A DNA stretch of 64,000 nt from Sophora flavescens (lineage: Eukaryota > Streptophyta > Magnoliopsida > Fabales > Fabaceae). The translations under genes were made by a program, and so were the position numbers. The DNA is taken from the NCBI GenBank assembly GCA_030762895.1, contig CM061064.1, forward strand, positions 237,614,586-237,678,585, read 5' to 3'. Every line of letters begins with the position of its first letter. Within the stretch, counting starts at the first letter, position 1. The notes under the pieces are model-generated. The model was not told the DNA's origin, searched no databases, and worked only from the letters and a program-made list of their open reading frames with translations. Positions 55,213-64,000 of this stretch are shown piece by piece.

Positions 55213-56457
55213 CTATCTGTCGATTGTAAATCGATTAGGCCCCGGAAAGAGCCCTTTGAGTATTATTATTTGCTGAATTCCAATGTTCGGTCTCAGACCA
55301 TGTTGAGGTTGTTGCCAATTCTGTTGCGGATGTTGTTGACCGGCTAGACCACCATTAACATCACTCCAAGCAAATATCGGATGGTCTCTTCTCATGTAGC
55401 CCCTATTCTGATTCTGATTGTTCCTCTGATAGTTGTTCTGGGGCACAGTATCATAAAAGTTGTGGCAAGAGTCCACATGTTCCTGAGGGAAATTTAGCGG
55501 ACAAATCTGAGTGTCATGGTCTCCATTACAATTTGCACAACCCGGAGGCATTCCCTCGTGTATCGCATTAACCCTCTTACTCCCGGACAAAGCCTCATTC
55601 TGCATCTTCAAAAGTCTGTTTTGCTCTAAAATGGCTTCCATTGTCCCAGAACTGATTCCACTCGAGGTCTCCCTACCACGGTTGTAATCATTATATGACA
55701 TCTTCTCTAACAATGTCCATCCATCCTCCGCTGATAAATAAGAGAAAGAACCGCCAGCTGCGGCATCACAGTTCATCTGATAGCGTCCCCTCAACCCATT
55801 AAAGAAATGCTGAACTTTGGAAACCGGGTCAAAGAACGCTGAGGGACATCTTCTCAATAAGCCATTGTACCTCTCCCAAGCTTCATTATATGTTTCATCC
55901 TCCGTTTGCCTGAATGAAGTGACGGCTATTCTTGCTTGTGCCGCCTTCTGAGGAGGAAAGTATTTGGTTAGGAACTTCTGTGCCATTTGCTCCCAAGTTT
56001 TGATGCTGTTCCTATCCAAACTGTCAACCCAATCGCGAGCGACATCCCTGAGAGAAAGAGGGAAAAGCCGCAAGCGAAACTCATCCTGAGAGACTCCCCT
56101 TGTCTTCTGTAAGTCACAGGCTTCTAGGAAGCGAGTGATGTGTCTATGAGGGTCCTGTTTGCCACTCCCATCAAACTGATTCTCCCGGAGCTGGAATGTG
56201 ACACATGCTTCAACTCTGAAGGAGTCTGTGTTCAGGTTGCCCCTCACAATAGAAGAGTCACAATCTCCCACGCTTGGTAGATCGTACTCAAAGAGAGGCT
56301 TGTAACGAGGAGGAGGAGGAGGATTTTCTTCAGCCATGCCCTCTATTTTAATTGCTTCCAACCTCTTCCTTTCTCTGGCCTCTTTTCTTAATTGCCTCTC
56401 GGTCCTGGTGATCTCTGAATCGAATAGCAAGTCCTCTTGTAGAAGGGTACCTCGCAT
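55213..56457 (-). pseudogene. Element D gag
   Basis: From ATG 56457 (MRGTLLQEDLLFDSEITR) about 414 codons are open. Proline run PPPPP, gag core FDGSGKQDPHRHITRFLEAC, WVDSLDRNSIKTWEQMAQKF, FNGLRGRYQMNCDAA, and zinc knuckle CANCNGDHDTQIC. It ends at 55213 because of a small insertion near 55260 (ATAAT in the sense-strand IQQ region relative to C). Without this frameshift gag would join the frame at 53616-55193. It is the best-preserved gag in the window. Confidence 0.85.
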
Positions 56458-56587
56458 ACAAAAACACGGCAAGACCAAGTGGAATCAAAGAAGTAGAGAA
56501 ATAATAACAAAGAAATAACAGAAAAATAAAATGAAAAATCAACTTAACCAATCAATCAAATTTCCTAAAAATTAGGAAAATTGGTCA

Positions 56588-56616
56588 TGCCAACCCAGAA
56601 AGCGGCGCCAAAAACT
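56588..56616 (-). promoter_or_regulatory. Primer-binding site of element D (mutated)
   Basis: The complement reads TTGGCGCCGCTTTCTGGGTTGG. The first nine bases match the Athila-type site; the rest departs from CCGTTGCCGGGGATTGG. Confidence 0.65.
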
Positions 56617-57200
56617 TGTTGTGACTCCGGCAAGTGTACCGGGTCGTCGCAAGTAATAAAACACGGTAAGAGTCTATCGAGGTCGAACACAAGGATTGGG
56701 TTACCAATTCGACTAATTTCGCGAAAAATCTGATAAGTTGGTTAAGTAGAGAAAGTGGTTGGAAAGAAACTAGGATCACAATTCAAATTAACAAATCGAA
56801 TCAATCAAAGATATGGTGATGAAATCTGGAATTAAAAGCATCTAAGGTTTCGAATCCAGCTACCCAATCATGCAAAGTACCCAAGTGATATTTCTCTCCT
56901 CCCTAGGTTCAATTTTAATGTCAACCGGGACCCCTAAATTCTCCTAAATCCACTTCCGTGATCATTAGGACGTATTCGACGATTGGATTAATTACTTACT
57001 AGGTCTCATAATCCTAATCTCGAATTCTATTAATTCTTGTTCCCTATAGGTTGCACCGATCTCCTACTCACTCTCGTGCAATACTCGACCGATGATCCCA
57101 ATTCAAGTTCTAAAACGCGAATCGCCGCTAGGCCTCAACACGTTTAACTAGTTGATCACGCTAGCATATAATCGACACAATGAAAACAGAATTGGAAAAC
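56617..57200 (-). repeat. Element D 5' LTR, first part
   Basis: Matches 50591 onward and ends in AAAAC (57196-57200), the target duplication of E. It contains a 33-bp stretch (about 57129-57161) absent from the left LTR, which lost it between GCTA repeats. Confidence 0.9.
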
Positions 57201-58485
57201 TGACCGCGCTGTCGCCACGCGCCAAAAGAACGAGCGATTATAAAATAATGCAGTATAGTGCGACAACTCGGATCGTCTCTCAAGGACTCTTTAGTGTTGT
57301 TATTATTAACAGAAAATTAGTAAAAGTTAGAAATGGGGGTTTTGAGATTAAAATAAAATAAAGGAAACAAAATAAAAACAGAGTAAGAAAAGAGATTAAC
57401 AAATATCAAACAACGATTAATCTACTGTCAAGAAATCCCAACTATCCTTGGTTATTGTAATCCCAAGCCCTAAGCAGATTCTAATCCCCTTCGATTCTAA
57501 AGAACAACTAACAACGTAATTGCTACTATAGATGCAAGTTCCTATTCCCGAAATAATAAACGGGGTTAAGCTCTCATGAACAAACGAACATGAATGAACA
57601 CACGCGAAATAACAAACGCGATTAAGTATAGGAAAATAACATCACTGAAACAAATCAATACAATACTACACACTCCTGAAATAACAAACAAATGTATAAT
57701 ATGGTATTGAAAAGGGAAAAGCAATTAAAATAGGGATTTACAAAACCTCAAGTATATAGAATTCTCATACAGTAGACTAATCTAGGAGACTAGTTCTCCA
57801 TTACAGAAGCAAAACAAAAGAAGAAAAGAAATAAACTACTGAAAACTACTACTACTGTCTACCAAAGATTAGCCAAAACTGGCTAACTCTGATTAACTTC
57901 TTCAGTTCTGCCTAAGACTGCCTTATATACACGTTTCTGGAATCCAAGTCCTCGCGAGGCGAAGCACTGCTCGCGAGGCGAATTATGCGAAAGGTCTGCA
58001 ACTCTTTGTCTTCTCGCGAGGCGAGTATATCTTCGCGAGGCGAACTCTTCAAATTCTCAACTGTAACGCCCGTGACCTTCAACGTGCCCAAACTGTGATG
58101 GCTTCTGACTTTCAAGTATTCGCGAGGCGAAGGAATGCTCGCGAGGCGAACGCTTCAACTTCAAAACTGCCACGGCCGTGATCTTCAACACGGGTAAACC
58201 GTGATCGTCTCTGACTTTTCAGGCTTGCATGACTCGCGGGGCGAGAAATCCTTCGCGGGGCGAGTGGCTCCAGATTTATTTTATTTTATTTTATTAACCT
58301 GAAAAACAGAAAATAAAAGTAAATACTTTATTCACTCTAAATCAACTAAATTAACTTAAAAGCAATTTACAGACTCAAAATATTACTTAGAGACAATCAA
58401 GTCTAATTTGGGTAAAAATGATATAAAATAAGCACAAAGCCAAGGTCTTGACTAGTTATAAAACCAGTCAAACAGAGGCTCATCA
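57201..58485 (-). repeat. Element E 3' LTR (left)
   Basis: TGACCGCGCTGTCGCCACG to GGCTCATCA. In sense it starts TGATGAGCCTC, related to the TGATAAGCCTC of C, D and G. TATA-like TATATAA is the complement of 57923-57929. Confidence 0.94.
57952..58263 (-). promoter_or_regulatory. Palindrome-module array in E left LTR
   Basis: Four pairs of 11-bp sites, each with an 8-nt spacer: 57952-57981 (AGCACTGC), 58014-58043 (GTATATCT), 58120-58149 (AGGAATGC) and 58234-58263 (GAAATCCT, TCGCGGGGCGA form). Two degenerate 12-N6-17 modules at 58064-58098 and 58170-58204, with spacers CCTTCA and TCTTCA. Confidence 0.9.
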
Positions 58486-59883
58486 AAATACCCCAAACTT
58501 TAAACTTTGCTTGTCCCCAAGCAAACTATACTCAAAAACTCAAAAAGACTCAAGACCTGGCAAGCTTAAGAATTCAATCAACTTTCCATAGATTTCAAGC
58601 AATTTTTCAAAAGAATTTTTCTTTCAATGTTCCCCCCTTCCAAGCAAAACAATCCCCATATTCATTTATTCTAAACAGTTGAGAAATTCATCATTCAAAC
58701 AATCATTAATCAAAGCAGGGGGTCTAAGTCACACACAAAAGAGAGATCACCATATCCAAACAACTGCCTTCCTCACCAGGGAAATTTGTGTTCACTCAAT
58801 CGCTCAGTTTATGTCAGGCTATCAACAATTCACTCAATTTTCACTTTTAAGAGCACTTCCCATAAATTTGATTTTCATCTCTAAATAGTTCCCACAGAAA
58901 ATATGCAAGCAACATCAGAAGGTCTTTTATGGGTTGTAATGGGGCCTGGCTAAGGGTAGGATATACAAAGGAACTAGGCTGAAGACCCTAGGAACTAAGA
59001 GAGCATGAACATTATTTACACTTTGAAATTCACTCAAGTTCCTTTCTTAAATTTTTTTTTATGCTTCTGGTTGGCTACAACCTTTTTATTTCTTTTTGGC
59101 ATTTTTGCACTTTTAAAAAAAAAAATTTCTATTTTTTTTTCATTTTTACACTTTTCTTTTTTTTTTTTCTTTTTCCTAATCTCAAACAACACATTGCACC
59201 GGGTAGCCACCCCAAACTTTGGTTTCTTGCACCCATTCTAAGATTACATGCTCTCCTAATCCTATGATCGGGTTAACATGGTTTTCCAGATTTTTGGGCT
59301 TATAACATTAGGTTATCAAGAATTAAAGGCTAATAGGCTCAATGGGGCTAACTAAGGAACATGCATTAGGAATGGTTTATTTTAGGCTAAGTAGCTATTT
59401 ACAAGGAAAATGCCTAAATCATTTGAAGCAAACATATAATCATGCAAACCAAAAAGAGATTCAATCAAATTCAGGAAAGTGCAACTTGAAAAGTGAGTTC
59501 ACACAATTTAAAACATGTTGGAGGCTCAAAAACCTCACCTGGACATTGTTTTGCAAATTATTTGAAAGAGATTCTATCCCTAGTGTGTGCTTCCTATCAC
59601 CCCAAACTTATCATAAATCATGTCATCATAACAAAATCTCAAAGTTCAGTTTTCAATTTCATGGGGATCATTTTTCAAAAAAATTTCAAGTCCTAGGGGG
59701 AAAACAGTCAACACATATTATGCCATCAATCTATGCAAAATTCAACCAAATCCATCAAACTTGCCATAACCAAGACACAAACAACTCCTGAGCTTCTCAA
59801 ATTATTCAGGAGCTTTATTGAAAATAAAACAGAAATAAAACAAAGCAAAAGAAAATTAAAAAGGAGAAAGGGTTAAGAAAAGC
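58486..59883 (-). other. E internal 3' non-coding region
   Basis: No coding frame. H3 at 58506-58525 (TTTGCTTG-GGGA-CAAGCAAA in sense) and H2 at 59785-59812 (CTCCTGA/TCAGGAG) both keep their pairing through paired base changes relative to C. A sense-strand G-tract lies near 58632-58638. H1 is not seen. Confidence 0.75.
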
Positions 59884-61077
59884 TCATTGAAGGGCGGTTC
59901 CACCAGGATCCCACTGTCTGTAACATAAGTCCCACATGGTAGCCAAAGGACTGAAATTCATTCCAAGCCTCCCTAACTTGCAGCTTTGATGCGGAGGTGA
60001 GCACTTGACAATTATAATAACTTCGCCGAGTGCGGCGGACTTCTCACTACCTCTCGGGTCACAGATGACCTCCTTCTCAATAAAGTCTCCCCAATAGAAG
60101 TGGGTCTCAACCTCTTGGACAGGCCATGGTGCAAAATCCAAGGGTTTAAACTCCATCACCGGTGGCTCCTCAGGGGGAAGTGGTAGACAGTTAGAAACGG
60201 TTACCGGTGCTGCTTCAACTTCTGCAAGGTCTTCATTCACTGCATTAACAAATTTTTCACCTGCTATACACGCAGAAATTTCAGCACACACCAAACAAAG
60301 GTTAGAGTCAGTACATATATTACAAGAAAATGAATCAGAAAAATCTACAATGTCTGGAAATTCAGCAATTAATTCATCGTCCACCCCATTACTCTCAACA
60401 CATTCAATTGTTTTACTTGAATCATCTACTCCCAAAGGTTCTTCTTTATCTTCAGGCACGGGGGAGCAGCTGCCCTCTTGATCCTCCTGATCTAAGTTTC
60501 CTGAACAGAACAAACCTGCAAAACGATCCGCATTTTCTATTTTTCCTGAAAAGTATAAACCTGTAAAACATTAAACACACAATGCAGTTCCATCACAATA
60601 ACAAGCATTAGGATCAGGGGATTCAACACATAAATCATCATCAACAGAAACATTATCATCAGAATTATTTTCAAAAATAACCACTTTAGAATCTGTATGT
60701 TCCTTAAGAGGCTGTGGAGTTAGCATCGCAGCCGAGTTGGCGGTAACTTGATCAATTAGAGCCCACAATTTTTGAGATTCAGGTTGGTCCCTCTGGTATT
60801 CAGCCTCCATCTTCTGTTGAAATTCCTCTATCATCCGTTGAGTTTGCTCGGCCATTTGTTGCCTCATTCCTTCCATATTTGCACTTATCTGTGCAGTCAT
60901 CTGTTTGCACAGGTCCTCTAGGGAAGGTTCGGAAGGTGCAGAGGTGGTTACTTGGGTAGGATAGTATGGTGGTGGCTCACTAAAATTAGGATAATACATG
61001 TAAGGTGGTGGTTCATAATAAACATTAGGCAAATATCCATACATGTAATTATCCATGGCAATCAAACAACCAGACAA
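59884..61077 (-). pseudogene. Unknown ORF of element E, one stop
   Basis: One minus-strand frame of about 398 codons from 61077 (or the ATG at 61056) to 59884, broken only by TAA at 60573-60571. N-terminal part rich in Tyr and Pro (YYEPPPYMYYPNFSEPPPYY), then a glutamine-rich coiled-coil segment (MRQQMAEQTQRMIEEFQQKM), then acidic stretches. A repeated FTGLYFSGK/FAGLFCSGN phrase lies around the stop, and a Cys-rich stretch (CNICTDSNLCLVC) follows. The C-terminal part with CDPRGSEKS and a WDPGG end recalls the frames of F and G. I do not recognise a function. It stands in place of gag-pol. Confidence 0.6.
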
Positions 61078-61152
61078 GCAGACAAAACTAACTAGAAAAG
61101 AGTTTTTTTTTTCTTCAAAAATTATTTTCTGCTAATAACAACAAACAAGAGT

Positions 61153-61174
61153 CCCCGGCAACGGCGCCAATTTT
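61153..61174 (-). promoter_or_regulatory. Primer-binding site of element E
   Basis: The complement reads TTGGCGCCGTTGCCGGGGAC, the best-preserved Athila-type primer site in the window, separated by AAAA from the LTR. Confidence 0.85.
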
Positions 61175-62459
61175 TGACCGCGCTGTCGCCACGCGCCAAA
61201 AGAACGAGCGATTATAAAATAATGCATTATAGTGCGACAACTCGGATCGTCTCTCAAGGACTCTTTAGTGTTGTTATTATTAACATAAAATTAGTAAAAG
61301 TTAGAAATGGGGGTTTTGAGATTAAAATAAAATAAAGGAAACAAAATAAAAACAGAGTAAGAAAAGAGATTAACAAATATCAAACAACGATTAATCTACT
61401 GTCAAGAAATCCCAACTATCCTTGGTTATTGTAATCCCAAGCCCTAAGCAGATTCTAATCCCCTTTCAGTTACAGCAACAACTAACAACGTAATTGCTAC
61501 TATAGATGCAAGTTCCTATTCCCGAAATAACAAACGGGGTTAAGCTCTCATGAACAAACGAACATGAATGAACACACGCGAAATAACAAACGCGATTAAG
61601 TATAGGAAAATAACATCACTGAAACAAATCAATACAATACTACACACTCCTGAAATAACAAACAAATGTATAATATGGTATTGAAAAGGGAAAAGAAATT
61701 AAAATAGGGATTTACAAAACCTCAAGTATATAGAATTCTCATACAGTAGACTAATCTAGGAGACTAGTTCTCCATTACAGAAGCAAAACAAAAGAAGAAA
61801 AGAAATAAACTACTGAAAACTACTACTACTGTCTACCAAAGATTAGCCAAAACTGGCTAACTCTGATTAACTTCTTCAGTTCTGCCTAAGACTGCCTTAT
61901 ATACACGTTTCTGGAATCCAAGTCCTCGCGAGGCGAAGCACTGCTCGCGAGGCGAATTATGCGAAAGGTCTGCAACTCTTTGTCTTCTCGCGAGGCGAGT
62001 ATATCTTCGCGAGGCGAACTCTTCAAATTCTCAACTGTAACGCCCGTGACCTTCAACGTGCCCAAACCGTGATGGCTTCTGACTTTCAAGTATTCGCGAG
62101 GCGAAGGAATGCTCGCGAGGCGAACGCTTCAACTTCAAAACTGCCACGGCCGTGATCTTCAACACGGGTAAACCGTGATCGTCTCTGACTTTTCAGGCTT
62201 GCATGACTCGCGGGGCGAGAAATCCTTCGCGGGGCGAGTGGCTCCAGATTTATTTTATTTTATTTTATTAACCTGAAAAACAGAAAATAAAAGTAAATAC
62301 TTTATTCACTCTAAATCAACTAAATTAACTTAAAAACAATTTACAGACTCAAAATATTACTTAGAGACAATCAAGTCTAATTTGGGTAAAAATGATATAA
62401 AATAAGCACAAAGCCAAGGTCTTGACTAGTTATAAAACCAGTCAAACAGAGGCTCATCA
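61175..62459 (-). repeat. Element E 5' LTR (right)
   Basis: Same length as the left LTR. Array repeated at 61926-62237 with the same four pairs and two modules. TATA is the complement of 61897-61903. Confidence 0.94.
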
Positions 62460-62464
62460 AAAAC

Positions 62465-63334
62465 AATAATTGAATTAAAGGAGAGAGAGTTACATTACAT
62501 GAACACTATGCCGCCATGGGTGGCTTCATCGATCCCTTAGACAAGAGGATTAGTTCCTCATGTCCGTAACAACGACGCACGTACAATCGGAAATCATCCT
62601 AAGACTAAGAATCAAGAGAAGAGAAGAGGAGACGCAGCCCCAGAATAAGGATTACAAAAGATCTCCAATCAGTTCTGATCCAAAAAGTCCTCTTTTTCTG
62701 TTTTGATCTGCTCTATTTATTAGGAGGCCACGCGTCACGGCCGTGATGTGAATCACGGCCAAGCCGTGATGTTCTCTGCCTTATGTGGATTTTGGGTCAC
62801 GGCCGTGATACTCATCACGGCTAGGCCGTGATGGTCTCTGACTTGTGTGGCTTTTAGGTCACGGCCGTGATATACATCACGGCTAGGCCGTGATGGTCTC
62901 TGACTCTGGTACTTTTCTGGAGTTCACACACTCGCGACGCGAAGGACGTCTCGCGACGCGAACCTTCCTTTCACGCCCCGTGATGTGAATCACGGCTAGG
63001 CCGTGATGGTCTCTGACTTTCCGGGTCTTCAAACTTTCGCGGGGCGAGCTTCCTCTCGCGGGGCGAGAATCTCGAGAATGGCAATCTCCACTATTTCTTG
63101 ACTTTCCTTAATTCTTAGAGCTTCACTTATGGACCTGAAAACAACACAAGCAACCACAAGCGTAATTCTATCCAAAAGAAGCTAAAAACTACACAAAAGA
63201 CGCAAAACAAGTCAAAGTCCAACTTAGGAACAAAACAAGGCAAATTTGGGCGAAAACGAGAGTGAACTCGAATAAATTGGCACATAAACCCTATTTCATC
63301 TAGTCATAAAACTAGATAAGCCAGAGGCTTATCA
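62465..63334 (-). repeat. Element D 5' LTR, remainder
   Basis: Continues after the AAAAC duplication (62460-62464) to GGCTTATCA. It has four modules (62734, 62796, 62859, 62972) and two pairs of 11-bp sites (62932-62961, 63037-63066), one module fewer than the left LTR. Confidence 0.9.
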
Positions 63335-64000
63335 GGAGCAGTGTCAGAATTTAAAGAAGGAAATGATGGAATATTAAGGTTTGGTGAAAGGATTTGCGTA
63401 CCGGATGATGTTGAGATGAGGAAGTTAATTCTTGAAGAAGCTCATAGGAGTAAGTTGAGTTTGCATCCGGGAGCAACTAAGATGTATCAGGATTTAAAGA
63501 AATTGTATTGGTGGCATGGTATGAAGAAAGATGTAATGGAATTTGTAGTTGCGTGTTTAACTTGTCAAAAGGTTAAAGTAGAACATCAAAGACCAGCAGG
63601 AATGCTACAATCCTTAGACATTCCAGAATGGAAATGGGATGGTATTGCGATGGATTTCGTGTCAGGTTTGACAAAGACTCGGAAAGGGTATGACTCTATA
63701 TGGGTAATAGTTGATCGACTGACGAAGTCAGCCCACTTTTTACCAGTTAATGTGAAATACTCACTGGAAAGACTAACCCAGTTATACATCGATGAAATTG
63801 TTAGATTACATGGAGTACCTTTGAGTATTGTCTCAGATCGTGATATGAGATTTACATCAAGATTTTGGCAAAGTCTGCAAGAGTCGTTGGGAACGAAACT
63901 TAGATTAAGTTCTGCGTATCATCCTCAAACGGATGGACAATAAGAGAGGACTATTCAGTCTCTTGAAGATTTATTGAGAGCCTGTGTACTAGAAAATGCT
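63335..64000 (+). pseudogene. Element B copy 2: integrase (partial)
   Basis: Starts with the GGAGC duplication and continues copy 2 from the point cut by D. Integrase finger: H-x-H pattern HRSKLSLHPGATKMY and CLTCQKV. Core: WVIVDRLTKSAHF and LSIVSDRDMRFTS with the two Asp. TAA at 63941-63943 (TCA in copy 1) is followed in frame by GAG AGG ACT, so the catalytic Glu lost in copy 1 is kept here. The frame leaves the window at 64000. Confidence 0.92.

Larger units (their letters stand above)
57201..62459 (-). mobile_element. Element E: young non-autonomous LTR element
   Basis: 5259 bp flanked by AAAAC (57196-57200 and 62460-62464). LTRs 57201-58485 and 61175-62459 are both exactly 1285 bp and differ at about a dozen to twenty positions by eye, several clustered near 57504-57515. 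Primer site is the complement of 61153-61174 (TTGGCGCCGTTGCCGGGGAC, the intact consensus). One unknown frame. It is the topmost insertion on this side of the nest. Confidence 0.95.
50591..63334 (-). mobile_element. Element D: Athila-like, pol deleted, split by E
   Basis: Flanked by GGAGC (50586-50590 and 63335-63339). 3' LTR 50591-52105, internal 52106-56616, 5' LTR 56617-63334 interrupted by E. Same family as C but in the opposite orientation. Gag and protease remain; RT, RNase H and most of the integrase are deleted. Confidence 0.93.

Overview
The window is nuclear DNA of a flowering plant, most likely a dicot. The evidence is plant-type LTR retrotransposon lineages (a Ty3/gypsy chromovirus of the Tekay/Del kind, Ty3/gypsy Athila-like elements, Ty1/copia pieces), spliceosomal intron borders and relics of a plant U-box E3 ligase of the LIN/CERBERUS kind. 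I see no intact host gene. Almost everything right of about 9.1 kb is retrotransposon inserted into retrotransposon.

Left part (1-11.1 kb). A minus-strand LTR element with a tRNA-Tyr primer site leaves the window at its left edge. A short copia-like LTR follows, then a decayed minus-strand LIN-like first exon (about 970-1719), a foldback repeat with 98-bp tandem units, and a hAT-like miniature element. A plus-strand LIN-like pseudogene with three recognisable exons lies at 7840-9014 and is cut by a minus-strand copia fragment. A 481-bp tandem duplication ends at 11097.

Nest 1 (11.1-28.9 kb). By position: element I (11098) is interrupted by H (11878), H by the Tekay-like element B (13875), the first LTR of B by non-autonomous element F (17128), and the second LTR of F by non-autonomous element G (21876-27221, target duplication GTGGC).

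Element B is a tandem array: LTR1 (13875-28874, split by F), internal 1 (28875-33585), LTR2 (33586-37964) and internal 2 (37965 to beyond the right edge). Internal 1 carries many nonsense mutations and frameshifts. Internal 2 is split by two further insertions: autonomous-type Athila-like element C (41155-50465, plus strand, target duplication GTATT) and its gag-protease-only relative D (50591-63334, minus strand, target duplication GGAGC). The right LTR of D is split in turn by the young non-autonomous element E (57201-62459, minus strand, target duplication AAAAC).

The most unusual signal is shared by C, D, E, F and G, whose coding regions differ widely. Upstream of the TATA box their LTRs carry arrays of paired palindromes with strictly constant spacing but variable spacer sequence: a 12-bp site, 6 nt, then a 17-bp site; or an 11-bp site, 8 nt, then an 11-bp site. 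Their internal 3' regions carry up to three conserved hairpins, two of them with compensatory base changes. F, G and E carry one open reading frame of unknown function in place of gag-pol. Together these features look like cis-acting parts kept in common by elements whose non-autonomous members would depend on proteins from a relative of C.
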